From a virus, in IMG/VR virus record IMGVR_UViG_3300043410_000509, positions 1 through 37,827 of that record: a stretch of 37,827 nucleotides of DNA. One strand, given 5' to 3'. The notes under the pieces were generated by a model. That model saw only the letters and a list, made by a program, of their open reading frames with translations, was not told where the DNA came from and did no database searches. Shown in pieces: positions 27,266 to 35,889 of this stretch (within the stretch, counting starts at the first letter, position 1; every line of letters begins with the position of its first letter). A program made the translations under genes and the position numbers.

Positions 27266-27835
27266 ATGGAAACAAGGCAAACCTCATCCGTAGGCGCAGT
27301 TGTCACACCCGGCCAAGTTGACGAACTCGACAACCTCGAATTGCCCCAGTGGCTTTCTGTGCCTGATCCCAAGCCGCTCACCCCGAGCAAGGTGATGCGT
27401 GAACTCGTCCATGCTCAATACGAAAACATCTTCGAGCGTGTCATCGAACAGATTTACCGTGGCCGCTCCCTTGCATCGCTGCTCGATGATGACCATCGGG
27501 AGATCAGCTACGAGGGGTTTTTGCGCTGGGTCAAGCGTGACCCGATGCGCCATGAACGGTTCAAAGAAGCACAGGAGAACCGCTCCGAGTTCATCGCTGG
27601 CGAGATTCTCCAGATTGCCGATGCCGAGGACTCCATAGAAGATGTGCAACGTTCAAGATTAAAGATCGACACTCGCAAGTGGCTGATGTCCGCTTGGAAC
27701 AGAAAACGCTACGGCGAGACCAAGACGCTTGAGATGGCTGGCTCGATCTCGATTACGAATGCGCTGGCTGCGGCCCGTGAGCGCATGATCGAAGCAGAGG
27801 TGGTTGACGTGACACCGAAAGAGCTGGACAACTGA
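27266..27835 (+). CDS. Terminase small subunit (Sf6-like type)
   Basis: The protein is 189 aa and helical. The C-terminal segment RLKIDTRKWLMSAWNRKRYGETKTLEMAG is the usual end of small terminases of the Sf6/terminase-5 kind. The middle YEGFLRWVKRDPMRHERFKEAQENRSEFIAGEILQIAD is characteristic of the same class, where residues around 70-100 include a helix-turn-helix-like DNA-recognition part. It recognises the packaging site and hands DNA to the large subunit encoded next, whose start overlaps its stop. The ribosome-binding site is weak. It is the first late gene after the control region. Confidence 0.85.
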   Translation: METRQTSSVGAVVTPGQVDELDNLELPQWLSVPDPKPLTPSKVMRELVHAQYENIFERVIEQIYRGRSLASLLDDDHREISYEGFLRWVKRDPMRHERFKEAQENRSEFIAGEILQIADAEDSIEDVQRSRLKIDTRKWLMSAWNRKRYGETKTLEMAGSISITNALAAARERMIEAEVVDVTPKELDN

Positions 27836-29376
27836 TGCAACGCCCCATTTACTCGCCTGAAGAAGAACAACTGCTGATGACGCAGCTTTGGTCTCCGCAG
27901 ATTGCGGATGACCCTGAGAACTTCGTCATGTTCTGTTTTCCGTGGGGGCAACCCAACACACCGTTGGAGAAATTCAAAGGACCACGCGCATGGCAGCGTC
28001 GGGCACTCAGGCGCATCGCCGAGTTCATCAAAGCCAACAAGAACAAACTGAACAATGACGAGTTGATCGATGCGCTGCGCCGTGCCGTATCGTCTGGTCG
28101 TGGTGTGGGTAAGTCGGCACTCGTGTCGTGGCTGATCCTGTGGATGCTGACAACTCGCATCGGCTCGAGCGTGGTCGTGTCGGCCAACAGCGAGACACAG
28201 TTGAGAACGGTTACATGGGGTGAGTTGACCAAGTGGGCCACGATGGCGATGAACTCGCACTGGTGGGAACCATCGGCCACAAAACTCGCGCCAGCATCGT
28301 GGCTGACCGATCTGGTCGAGCGCGATCTGAAGAAGGGCACGCGCTACTGGGGAGCCGAGGGCAAACTGTGGAGCGAGGAGAACCCAGACGCCTATGCGGG
28401 TGTGCACAACATGGACGGCATGATGGTGATCTTTGACGAAGCGTCGGGTATCCCAGACTCCATCTGGTCAGTGGCTGCGGGCTTCTTTACCGAGAACATC
28501 TTGGACCGATACTGGTTTGCGTTCTCCAACGGTCGTCGCAACACCGGGTACTTTTACGAAGCAGTCGATGGCAACAAGCGCGACTTTTGGGAAAGTGAAA
28601 AGATCGATGCGCGGACCGTTGAGGGCACGGACAAGTCGATCTATGACCAGATCATCGCTGAATACGGCGAGGACTCCGACGAAGCGCGAGTCGAGGTGTA
28701 TGGCGACTTCCCCAAAAGCGGCGATGACCAGTTCATCATGCCATCGGTGGTGGACGACGCCATGAAGCGGGCCAAGTACAAAGACATGACCGCACCCGTC
28801 GTGCTCGGCGTTGACCCGGCCCGTGGGGGCATGGACTCCACAGTAATCGTGGCTCGGCAGGGGCGTGACATCTTGGCCATTCGCAGGTTCAAGGGCGACG
28901 ACACCATGACCACCGTGGGTCATGTGATTGATGCCATCGAGGAGTTCAAGCCGACGTTGACTGCCATCGATGAGGGCGGCCTTGGGTACGGAATACTTGA
29001 CAGGCTCACTGAGCAGAGGTACAAAGTGCGCGGGGTGAACTTTGGCTGGAAAGCCAAGAACCCTGTGATGTGGGGCAACAAACGAGCAGAGATGTGGGGC
29101 GCGATGCGCGAATGGTTGAAAACCGCATCGTTGCCGCAGGATCGACAACTGAAGGCCGATTTGGTTGGCCCGATGAAAAAGCCCAACTCGGCTGGCACGA
29201 TCTTTTTAGAGGGGAAAAAGGAAATGAAAGCCCGTGGTTTGGCATCTCCTGATGCTGCCGATGCGCTGGCCGTGACTTTTGCTTTCCCTGTGGCACATCG
29301 CGAGTACAATGATCGAACAACCCTGCGACGTAATGCTCAAAACAGCGGCGTCGCAACTTCATGGATGGGAGCATAA
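27835..29376 (+). CDS. Terminase large subunit
   Basis: The protein is 513 aa. The ATPase has Walker A SGRGVGKS (87-94) and Walker B MMVIFDEAS (196-204, D201-E202). The RNase H-like nuclease domain has D327 in GVDPARGG, D379-E380 in AIDEGGLGYG and D476 in SPDAADALAV, the acidic triad that cuts concatemeric DNA. It docks on the portal and pumps DNA into the procapsid. It overlaps the small subunit by one base and its TAA touches the next ATG. The packaging mode (headful or cos) is not decidable from this sequence alone. Confidence 0.95.
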   Translation: MQRPIYSPEEEQLLMTQLWSPQIADDPENFVMFCFPWGQPNTPLEKFKGPRAWQRRALRRIAEFIKANKNKLNNDELIDALRRAVSSGRGVGKSALVSWLILWMLTTRIGSSVVVSANSETQLRTVTWGELTKWATMAMNSHWWEPSATKLAPASWLTDLVERDLKKGTRYWGAEGKLWSEENPDAYAGVHNMDGMMVIFDEASGIPDSIWSVAAGFFTENILDRYWFAFSNGRRNTGYFYEAVDGNKRDFWESEKIDARTVEGTDKSIYDQIIAEYGEDSDEARVEVYGDFPKSGDDQFIMPSVVDDAMKRAKYKDMTAPVVLGVDPARGGMDSTVIVARQGRDILAIRRFKGDDTMTTVGHVIDAIEEFKPTLTAIDEGGLGYGILDRLTEQRYKVRGVNFGWKAKNPVMWGNKRAEMWGAMREWLKTASLPQDRQLKADLVGPMKKPNSAGTIFLEGKKEMKARGLASPDAADALAVTFAFPVAHREYNDRTTLRRNAQNSGVATSWMGA

Positions 29377-29526
29377 ATGCCACTCGTTAAATCACCCAGC
29401 AAAAACGCATTCCGTGCGAATGTAAAAGCTGAAGTCAAGGCCGGAAAGCCCGTAAAACAGGCCGTCGCCATCGCGTATTCTGTTAAGCGCGAAGCCCAAA
29501 AACCAGCCCCAAAAAGCAAAAAATGA
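29377..29526 (+). CDS. Small basic phage protein (49 aa)
   Basis: ATG 29377 directly follows the terminase TAA and the frame ends at TGA 29524-29526, overlapping the next ATG. The 49-aa product is very Lys-rich (MPLVKSPSKNAFRANVKAEVKAGKPVKQAVAIAYSVKREAQ, then KPAPKSKK). The KAGKPVKQAVAIAYSVKR core recurs in tiny proteins between terminase and portal in many podoviruses and siphoviruses. The charge suggests DNA binding. The function is unknown. Confidence 0.75.
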   Translation: MPLVKSPSKNAFRANVKAEVKAGKPVKQAVAIAYSVKREAQKPAPKSKK

Positions 29527-29768
29527 CTCTCAAGGCTAACCAAAACTGCGTCATCATCGAGCCGGATGTTGAGAAACACGAACTGTTCATCATCCCTCCC
29601 GGCGACAAATGTGAAACTGGCATCGTTGTTGCCATTGGCCCAAATTGCACAGATGTTGTGGTCGGTGACCACGTATACTTTGGCGTGGGTCAGGAATTTA
29701 AGTATGAGGGCAAAGAATATGTCGTCATGCGTGAACCCCACATCTTAGGAGTTTTGGAAAATGGCTGA
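29523..29768 (+). CDS. GroES-like co-chaperonin
   Basis: The protein is 81 aa. It keeps the Cpn10 barrel pattern: a first strand (NQNCVIIEPDVEKHELFIIPPGDK), then GIVVAIGPN, VVVGDHVYFGVG, and the ending FKYEGKEYVVMREPHILGVLE that mirrors GroES EEVLIMSESDILAIVE. The mobile loop is short and lacks the usual IVL tripeptide that binds GroEL, and the roof loop is reduced, as in some phage homologues. T4 gp31 and related proteins help host GroEL fold the capsid protein. It overlaps both neighbours (ATGA, and 8 bases with portal), so it is made with the head genes. Confidence 0.75.
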   Translation: MTLKANQNCVIIEPDVEKHELFIIPPGDKCETGIVVAIGPNCTDVVVGDHVYFGVGQEFKYEGKEYVVMREPHILGVLENG

Positions 29769-31962
29769 TCCAACAGGAATTACGGCTGCGGCTGCGGTCG
29801 CGGTAGGCGGTTCAACCAAGGACAAAAGCAACGCTGACGTTCTTGCCACCGCACGCACACGCCTTGATATGGCAATTTCGGCATTGTCCGAATCCCGTGA
29901 AGACGAACTCGACGATTTGCGATTTTACGCAGCGTCCCCAGACAACCAGTGGCAATGGCCCGCCGATGTGCTGGCAACCCGTGGCGCGGTGCAAGGTCAA
30001 ACGATCAACGCGCGCCCTTGTTTGACCATCAACAAGCTGCCACAACACGTTCACCAAGTCACCAACGAGCAGCGCCAGAACCGCCCGCAGCCCAAAGTCA
30101 TCCCCGCTGATGATGCTGCCGATGAAGAAGTGGCAGAGGTCTACAACGGCGTGATTCGTCACATCGAGTACATCTCTGATGCTGATGTGGCCTATGACAC
30201 AGCGTGCGAAAACCAAGTGGCATACGGCGAAGGTTATGTGCGCATCTTGACCGAGTATTGCGACGAAAAATCATTCGACCAAGACATCAAAATTGGCCGC
30301 ATCCGCAACAGTTTCAGCGTCTACATGGACCCGCTGATTCAAGACCCTTGCGGTGCAGACGCCGAATGGTGTTTTATCACCGAAGACTTGCCCCGTTCCG
30401 AGTACGAACGTCTGTACCCCAACGCTGTACCCATCACCACCTTGCAAACGCTGGGTGTCGGTGACCAAGAAATCTCTCAATGGCTCAACGAAGACACTGT
30501 TCGTATTGCCGAATATTTCTACAAAGAGTACACCAATGAAAAGCTGAACCTGTACCCCGGTAATGTGACCGCATTTGATGGCACACCCGAGGACAAAATG
30601 CTGAAATTGCAGTTCGGGTCACCTGTAAAAAGCCGTAAATCTGAGCGTTGCAAGGTCAAATGGCTCAAAATCAACGGTTATGAAGTGCTTGAGGAAGCCG
30701 ACTGGGCTGGCGTGCATATTCCTGTGATTCGTTGCGTTGGTAACGAATTTGAAGTCGATGGTCGCTTGTATGTGTCTGGTTTGGTCCGAAATGCCAAAGA
30801 TGCCCAGCGCATGTACAACTACTGGGTGTCGCAAGAAGCTGAAATGCTGGCGCTGGCCCCCAAAGCACCGTTCATCGGATACGGTGGTCAGTTTGAAGGT
30901 TATGAGATGCAGTGGAAGACTGCCAACACAACCAACTGGCCGTATTTGGAAGTCAATCCAGACGTCACAGACGGCTCTGGAGCCGTTCTTCCACTGCCAC
31001 AACGTGCACAACCCCCAATGGCCTCCTCGGGCCTCCTGCAAGCCAAGGCTGGCGCGTCTGATGACATCAAGTCATCGACTGGTCAGTACAACGCTGCGCT
31101 GGGCATGACATCGAACGAACGTTCCGGCAAAGCCATCTTGGCCCGCCAGCGTGAGTCCGACATCGGCACATACCATTACGTTGACAACTACGCCCGCATG
31201 ATCCGTTATGTTGGCCGTCAACTGGTCGATCTGATCCCCAAGATTTACGACACGCAGCGCGTGGCTCGCATCATTGGTGAAGATGGCGAGTCCACTACCG
31301 CCAAGATGAACCCACAACAGCCTGAAGCGGTCAAAAAGATCGTCAACGAGCAGGGCATCGTAATCGACAAGATTTACAACCCGTCCGTGGGCAAATACGA
31401 CGTTCAGGTCATCACTGGACCCGGCTACGCCACCAAACGCCAAGAGGCTTTGGAAGCAATGGCTCAGTTGTTGCAAGGCAACCCTCAATTGTGGTCCGTG
31501 GCAGGCGATTTGTTTGTCAAGAACATGGATTGGCCGGGCGCTCAAGAGATGGCGAAACGTTTTGCCAAGACCATCGATCCAAAGATTATTGGCGACGACG
31601 AAGACAACCCAGCGTTGGCCGCAGCCAAGCAGCAAATGGAAGCCATGAATCAAGAACTGCAACAAATGCACGGTATGCTCCAAAACGTGCAGCAGTCTTT
31701 CGAGGCCCGCGACATCGAGGTCAAGGAATACAAGGCTCAGGTGGACGCATACAATGCAGAAACGAACCGCATCAAGGCCGTTCAAGCAGGTATGTCGCAA
31801 GAGCAGATTCAAGACATCGTCATGGGCACGCTTCACGCCGCAATGGACAGCGGAGACATTGTTGCAGGCTCGCCAGAAATGCGTGAAAATCCAGCCATGC
31901 CGGAACCGGGTGAAATGCAACCCGAAATGCCAGAGCAATCAATGGGAGGTATGCCTCAATGA
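29761..31962 (+). CDS. Portal protein (P22 gp1-like)
   Basis: The protein is 733 aa (P22 portal is 725). The features are a helical N-terminus (TARTRLDMAISALSESREDELDDLRFYA), the family-typical QGQTINARPCLTINKLPQHVHQVTNEQRQNRP, a wing domain with GEGYVRILTEY and FSVYMDPLIQDPCGADAEWCF, a central helix in the ASDDIKSSTGQYNAALGMTSNERSGKAILARQRESD region, and a long C-terminal helix, Gln/Glu-rich from about 615 to 690, that could form a barrel inside the head. It is the dodecameric DNA entry channel. The last residues are Met/Pro/Glu-rich. Confidence 0.95.
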   Translation: MADPTGITAAAAVAVGGSTKDKSNADVLATARTRLDMAISALSESREDELDDLRFYAASPDNQWQWPADVLATRGAVQGQTINARPCLTINKLPQHVHQVTNEQRQNRPQPKVIPADDAADEEVAEVYNGVIRHIEYISDADVAYDTACENQVAYGEGYVRILTEYCDEKSFDQDIKIGRIRNSFSVYMDPLIQDPCGADAEWCFITEDLPRSEYERLYPNAVPITTLQTLGVGDQEISQWLNEDTVRIAEYFYKEYTNEKLNLYPGNVTAFDGTPEDKMLKLQFGSPVKSRKSERCKVKWLKINGYEVLEEADWAGVHIPVIRCVGNEFEVDGRLYVSGLVRNAKDAQRMYNYWVSQEAEMLALAPKAPFIGYGGQFEGYEMQWKTANTTNWPYLEVNPDVTDGSGAVLPLPQRAQPPMASSGLLQAKAGASDDIKSSTGQYNAALGMTSNERSGKAILARQRESDIGTYHYVDNYARMIRYVGRQLVDLIPKIYDTQRVARIIGEDGESTTAKMNPQQPEAVKKIVNEQGIVIDKIYNPSVGKYDVQVITGPGYATKRQEALEAMAQLLQGNPQLWSVAGDLFVKNMDWPGAQEMAKRFAKTIDPKIIGDDEDNPALAAAKQQMEAMNQELQQMHGMLQNVQQSFEARDIEVKEYKAQVDAYNAETNRIKAVQAGMSQEQIQDIVMGTLHAAMDSGDIVAGSPEMRENPAMPEPGEMQPEMPEQSMGGMPQ

Positions 31963-32324
31963 GCACCGCAGCAGATTTTGTAGGAACGTTGTTCCTTGCC
32001 CGTGACGTGGCGCATTCAGTGCATCTCAACACGCGCAGTTTTTCCAAGCACATGGCGCTAAATGCTTTTTATGACGGCATCATTGATCATGCTGACGCTT
32101 TTGCTGAAGCCTACCAAGGCCGTCATGGTCTAATTGGCCCCATCAGCTTGATGACGGCAAAGAAAACTGGCAACATCACGGAATTCTTGCAAGACTCATT
32201 GGCCGACGTCGAAAAAATGCGTTATGAGGTGTGCGATAAATCGGACTCGTCGTTGCAGCAATTGATTGACAATATTGTCGAGTTGTACTTGACCACACTT
32301 TACAAGCTAAAATTCTTGGCATAA
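31959..32324 (+). CDS. DUF5856-like ferritin-fold protein (121 aa)
   Basis: The protein is 121 aa and wholly helical. The start FVGTLFLARDVAHSVHLNTRSFSKHMALNAFYDGIIDHADAFAEAYQG has the H-x2-H, KH-AL and D-x2-D/AE pattern of DUF5856 proteins, which look like a four-helix ferritin/Dps-type bundle. Whether it binds metal is unknown. Such genes are found beside phage portal genes. It overlaps the portal end by 4 bases (ATGA). Confidence 0.7.
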   Translation: MSTAADFVGTLFLARDVAHSVHLNTRSFSKHMALNAFYDGIIDHADAFAEAYQGRHGLIGPISLMTAKKTGNITEFLQDSLADVEKMRYEVCDKSDSSLQQLIDNIVELYLTTLYKLKFLA

Positions 32325-32333
32325 GGAGCCATC

Positions 32334-32636
32334 ATGGAACTTTTACGACCTCTAGCCGATACTGATTTTCCAGCACGCACGGTGTCTTACACTGGCACTG
32401 CTGGCTCCACTTCGACGTGGAACCCCGGCCCCGAAGGTGTTGTGGTTTGGTCCACAACCCCTTGTTATGTGGCCGTTGGCGTTGGCGTAACTGCCACCAC
32501 ATCGAGCACCCCCATTCCCGCATACACACCTATCCCGTTTTACTTGGAACCCGGCTCTGGCGCACCTTGGCGTGTCAGCGCGATCCAAATCGCGGACGCA
32601 GGTTCGGTGTATTGCAAACCAATTAACATCCGATGA
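32334..32636 (+). CDS. Small virion-type protein (100 aa)
   Basis: The protein is 100 aa and beta-rich (YTGTAGSTSTWNPGPEGVVVWSTTPCYVAVGVGVTATTSSTPIPAYTPIP), ending with GSVYCKPINIR. The VVVWSTTPCYVAVG and Pro-rich parts recur in small phage proteins between portal and fibre genes, thought to be minor structural components. AAGGAG lies about seven bases upstream of the ATG. The stop overlaps the following gene by ATGA. Confidence 0.62.
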   Translation: MELLRPLADTDFPARTVSYTGTAGSTSTWNPGPEGVVVWSTTPCYVAVGVGVTATTSSTPIPAYTPIPFYLEPGSGAPWRVSAIQIADAGSVYCKPINIR

Positions 32637-32797
32637 GTTGGGGCGTTGGTCTTCGCAGTTCAGTAGCGATTGGCCTAGCAGGCATCGTTACTCTTTTTTC
32701 AGGCACTCGCGATAGCGGTGCCTCTGTCGGTAACTTGCTCTGTGAAAACGGTGACAACCTTGTGCAAGAAGACGGCGGTTTGATTCTTTTGGAGTGA
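32633..32797 (+). CDS. Small hypothetical protein (54 aa)
   Basis: ATG 32633 overlaps the preceding stop (ATGA). The 54-aa product has a Gly/Ile-rich hydrophobic segment near residues 10-22 (SVAIGLAGIVTLF) and ends with an LLCENGD, LVQEDGG and LILLE repeat, a repeat style (L-x-E-D/N-G-G) seen at the C-terminus of similar environmental phage proteins. It is followed six bases later by the fibre adaptor. The role is unknown; it may be virion-associated. Confidence 0.65.
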   Translation: MSWGVGLRSSVAIGLAGIVTLFSGTRDSGASVGNLLCENGDNLVQEDGGLILLE

Positions 32798-32802
32798 CCT
32801 AA

Positions 32803-33285
32803 ATGGCTGTCGTATTCCTCTCTCCCGTGGGCGGTGTAGCAGCCCAGTTCCTAGACAACAACGCAGTGCCTTTGTCGGGTGGCAAGTTGTACACGTACCA
32901 AGCTGGTACAACCACTCCTCAAGCCACCTACACGACAAATGCAGGCAGTGTGGCTCGCACAAACCCAGTTGTGCTGGACTCCGCAGGTCGAGTACCCAAT
33001 GGTGGTGAGATTTGGCTCACTTCTGCCGCATACAAATTTGTTCTTTACACGTCCACAGATGTGTTGATTGCGACATGGGATAACATTTTTGGTATCGGTG
33101 CATCTGCGGCTCAGAATTACACAGGTGATGGCACTACGGTCGGGTATTCGGTCAGCGGTAGCGTGCAAGACGTTTACATAAACGGCGTCTACCAAAACCG
33201 AAACACTTATTCCGTTACGAGCGGTACTTTGACATTCAGCGAAGCGCCACCTCTGACATCATTGATTGAAATTCTGTACAACTGA
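32803..33285 (+). CDS. Tailspike/fibre head-binding adaptor
   Basis: The protein is 160 aa. The first about 100 residues (QFLDNNAVPLSGGKLYTYQAGTTTPQ, then NPVVLDSAGRVPNGGEIWL and YKFVLYTSTDVLIATWDNI) match the fold pattern of the P22 tailspike head-binding domain, with GGK-Y...T...P, then aGr-v..GG and a final D-x-WDN strand. The remaining about 60 residues are another small beta domain (VQDVYINGVYQNRNTYSV). As a separate protein it probably anchors the following tailspike or fibre to the tail. It could interact with the gp10-like hub. Confidence 0.7.
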   Translation: MAVVFLSPVGGVAAQFLDNNAVPLSGGKLYTYQAGTTTPQATYTTNAGSVARTNPVVLDSAGRVPNGGEIWLTSAAYKFVLYTSTDVLIATWDNIFGIGASAAQNYTGDGTTVGYSVSGSVQDVYINGVYQNRNTYSVTSGTLTFSEAPPLTSLIEILYN

Positions 33286-33297
33286 TAAGGACCCATC

Positions 33298-33807
33298 ATG
33301 GCAGATAAAAAGATTTCCGCACTGACCGCAGCATCGACCCCGTTGGCGGGGACTGAAGTTCTGCCAATTGTTCAAGGTGGCGCAACCGTAAAAGTAGCCG
33401 TCAGTGATTTGACAGCAGGCCGTGCAGTTACGGCGGCTGGCGTTGTGTCTACCAGTTCAGTCAAAGGCACCTCGTTTTACACTACATCACAAACAATTAC
33501 GGGAATTGTCAGCGGTGCAACAAATGATTTTGCCGCATGTGATATTCCGCAAGACTCGTCTTATTTGGTAACTGCCAAATATGTCGTTTCTGCTGGGAAT
33601 AACGGCATACGCACAAGCATTGTTTCAAAGCAATCCAGCGGTGCAGGTTCAGCGACGCTTACCTCATTGAATGCCGATCTTTCAGCGGCAACAACCAACG
33701 TTGCAATTTACGCGACCAACAACGGTTCGGACACGATCATTCGAGTCATCGTGACCACAAGCGCCGCTGGTGGTAGCTGCACAGTTACTTGCACTCGGAT
33801 TGGATAA
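33298..33807 (+). CDS. Fibre-associated structural protein (169 aa)
   Basis: The protein is 169 aa. The N-terminus (MADKKISALTAASTPLAGTEVLPIVQGGATVKVAVSDLTAGRAV) is a short module found on many phage fibre-locus proteins and used as an attachment element. The rest is Ser/Thr/Ala-rich beta sequence (SGATNDFAACDIPQDSSYLVTAKYVVSAGN). It sits between the head-binding adaptor and the tailspike, so it likely belongs to the same appendage. Confidence 0.65.
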   Translation: MADKKISALTAASTPLAGTEVLPIVQGGATVKVAVSDLTAGRAVTAAGVVSTSSVKGTSFYTTSQTITGIVSGATNDFAACDIPQDSSYLVTAKYVVSAGNNGIRTSIVSKQSSGAGSATLTSLNADLSAATTNVAIYATNNGSDTIIRVIVTTSAAGGSCTVTCTRIG

Positions 33808-33809
33808 AT

Positions 33810-35339
33810 ATGAGCCTGACCAAAGTTTCCTATTCCATGATCACTGGCGCGGTTGCGAACGTGCTGGATTATGGTGCTACTGGGGACGGCGTCACAAACG
33901 ATGCTGTTGCCATTCAAGCGGCTCTCGATAGCGGTCATTCGGTGTATCTGCCGGAAGGCGTGTACTTTTTGAACGACACCACGCTAAATTTGCCGGAGGA
34001 CTGCACCGTATTTGGCGATGGTCCAAACACCGTGTTGTTGGGCAATGGTGCAAATCCTGTCGTTGAGTTTGCTGGTACATCGGGTACCCACGTTGCCAAT
34101 TTGACATTGCGCGACATGACGGTCAAACGTCAAAACGGCACTTATGCCGCCAGTCGTCAATTGGCCGAATTTACGTATGCCGATGATTGCTACATCCAAA
34201 ATGTGATTTTCGATGGCGATATTGCCACCAGTAGCTACACAGGCTGTTTGATTGGTTACAGCGTCACACGATTGAACGTAAGCGATTGCCAGTTTTTGAA
34301 CGGCTCTAGCTTGAATTTGACATCGTATGGTGCTCTTTCAACCAATCTGTTTTCAAACGGTTGCGTCATCAAGAATTGCTACATGGCTCCGGCAGCCGCG
34401 CAAGGTTTTGATTTTTACTACGTCAACGATTTGATCGTCGATGGTTGTATTGCGCATGGTCGCACATCAACCTACGGTTGCGGTTTCATCATTGAATATC
34501 AAGGCCGCAACATCACGTTCACCAATTGCATTTCCTACGACAACACGCGTTCTGGTTTTTATTACGAACCGAATACTGCGTATGGTCTTGCGTCGGTCAC
34601 GTTCAATAATTGCATTGCGTACAACAACGGCGAAACGGGCCTGTATTCGCAAAACAGTTTTGGTTTGACGATTACTGGCGGTGCCTACTGGGGATCGTCA
34701 ACATCTTTCACGGGGTCAAATGCTGGCATTGCCCTTGAAACCACTGCGCTTCAATGCACTGTGACTGGTGCGTATATCCATAGCAATCAGGTAGCTGGTC
34801 TTTACATTGGTGGAAATAGCCAAACGGTCAGTGTTACGGGAAACTTGTTCTACAACAACAATGGACCTGCTATCAAATTTGGCGGTACTGCAACTGGTGT
34901 TGAACTTGTTGGAAACGTGTTTAAGGAAAACCTTAGCACAGTGTACGGATGGGTTGAAAATCAAACTGGTCAATGGATCGATGGTCCTTGGGTTACATAC
35001 ACTCCCAACGTGTACTCAAACGATGGCAGCACAGCGGTAATCATTAGCAACAACTCTGTCAAATACAAACTGATTGGAAGTGTGTGTCATGTCGAAGGGT
35101 ATTTTGAGTTTGCAGGTTCTGCTGCCAACAGCACAATCTACATTGAAATGCCAGTAAGCGTGGCATGGACGGGCAGCAACACTGGTCCTGACGCGCAAAC
35201 AATGCGTGGATCAGCCAAAGGCAGCGCGTCTGTTGTTTTACCTGTCACAAGCATTTACTACCCATCTCGATTGGCAATTGGCGGCATGACAGTTTCTGAC
35301 ACCAACGTGCGGTTTACTGCCGCTTTTGAAACCGCATAA
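33810..35339 (+). CDS. Tailspike with pectate-lyase-like beta-helix
   Basis: ATG 33810 is two bases after the upstream TAA. The 509-aa protein begins its beta-helix with NVLDYGATGDGVTNDAVAIQAALDSG, SVYLPEGVYFLNDTTLNL and FGDGPNTVLLG, the classic pectate_lyase_3 entry motif, and continues with short repeated strands rich in Asn, Gly and Cys (NVSDCQFLNGSSL, ITFTNCISYDNTRSGF, VTFNNCIAYNNGETGL) to about residue 380. A C-terminal beta domain (about 400-509) probably trimerises. Such spikes bind and often cut capsular or O-antigen polysaccharide; catalytic residues cannot be placed with confidence. Confidence 0.82.
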   Translation: MSLTKVSYSMITGAVANVLDYGATGDGVTNDAVAIQAALDSGHSVYLPEGVYFLNDTTLNLPEDCTVFGDGPNTVLLGNGANPVVEFAGTSGTHVANLTLRDMTVKRQNGTYAASRQLAEFTYADDCYIQNVIFDGDIATSSYTGCLIGYSVTRLNVSDCQFLNGSSLNLTSYGALSTNLFSNGCVIKNCYMAPAAAQGFDFYYVNDLIVDGCIAHGRTSTYGCGFIIEYQGRNITFTNCISYDNTRSGFYYEPNTAYGLASVTFNNCIAYNNGETGLYSQNSFGLTITGGAYWGSSTSFTGSNAGIALETTALQCTVTGAYIHSNQVAGLYIGGNSQTVSVTGNLFYNNNGPAIKFGGTATGVELVGNVFKENLSTVYGWVENQTGQWIDGPWVTYTPNVYSNDGSTAVIISNNSVKYKLIGSVCHVEGYFEFAGSAANSTIYIEMPVSVAWTGSNTGPDAQTMRGSAKGSASVVLPVTSIYYPSRLAIGGMTVSDTNVRFTAAFETA

Positions 35340-35348
35340 GGAAAAATC

Positions 35349-35603
35349 ATGGCACTCAAAAAAGACTTTACGACTTCGCAAGGCATTGAACTCAAGAATG
35401 CCTACATTCGTGTTTACGGTGTGGATTGCGCAACCAAAAATCACGCACTTGCAAAAATTGGTGTGCAGGTCGCAGAAGGTAAACCCGTCATTGATCAGTT
35501 GACAGCTTCTTTCGATCTTGATCTAAACGGATCAAACCCATTTGCTCAAGCGTATGCTTTTGCAAAAACACTGCCTGCTTTTGCAGGTGCTCAAGACTGC
35601 TAA
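35349..35603 (+). CDS. Small hypothetical protein in the fibre region (84 aa)
   Basis: The protein is 84 aa. It begins FTTSQGIELKNAYIRVYGVDCATKNHALAKIGVQV, a strand pattern common in small phage proteins coded after fibre genes. The end is helical (AQAYAFAKTLPAFAGAQDC). AAGGAAA is upstream of the ATG. It may be a structural accessory or chaperone of the spike. No named family was recognised. Confidence 0.62.
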   Translation: MALKKDFTTSQGIELKNAYIRVYGVDCATKNHALAKIGVQVAEGKPVIDQLTASFDLDLNGSNPFAQAYAFAKTLPAFAGAQDC

Positions 35604-35616
35604 ATAGGAAATCATC

Positions 35617-35823
35617 ATGCTTGAAAAATTGATTGAAGTTTTGGAAAACGGCACAGTGCAAGTGCGCACGGTAGTTGTGGACGGTGAAACCACATCGTTC
35701 AAACATTACACAATCGCGCCCGGTGCCGATTATTCCAAAGAAGAACCCCGTTTGAAGGCAATTTGCGCTGCGGTTCAAACCCCTGACGTGATTGCGGCAT
35801 ACGCCGTTGCACAGTCAGCGTAA
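35617..35823 (+). CDS. Small hypothetical protein (68 aa)
   Basis: The protein is 68 aa. It has a strand and helix pattern (LIEVLENGTVQVRTVVVDGETTSFKHYTIAPGADYSKEEPRL, then ICAAVQTPDVIAAYAVAQ) that recurs in tiny phage proteins near fibre genes. AGGAAA lies upstream of ATG 35617. The last gene of the fibre cassette, it precedes the scaffold after about 66 bases. Confidence 0.62.
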   Translation: MLEKLIEVLENGTVQVRTVVVDGETTSFKHYTIAPGADYSKEEPRLKAICAAVQTPDVIAAYAVAQSA

Positions 35824-35889
35824 TCTGCTGTAAGATTCAAAAAAACTGTATCGGCCCAGTTGACCGAGGAATCTAAGGATTCGGAACCT

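Noticed and set aside
27709-28407. 232-codon minus-strand frame opposite the terminase genes
   Set aside because: Antisense to both terminase subunits, His/Arg-rich product without motifs.
31072-31938. 288-codon minus-strand frame opposite the portal gene
   Set aside because: Antisense shadow; the hydrophobic and His-rich product reflects reversed portal codons.
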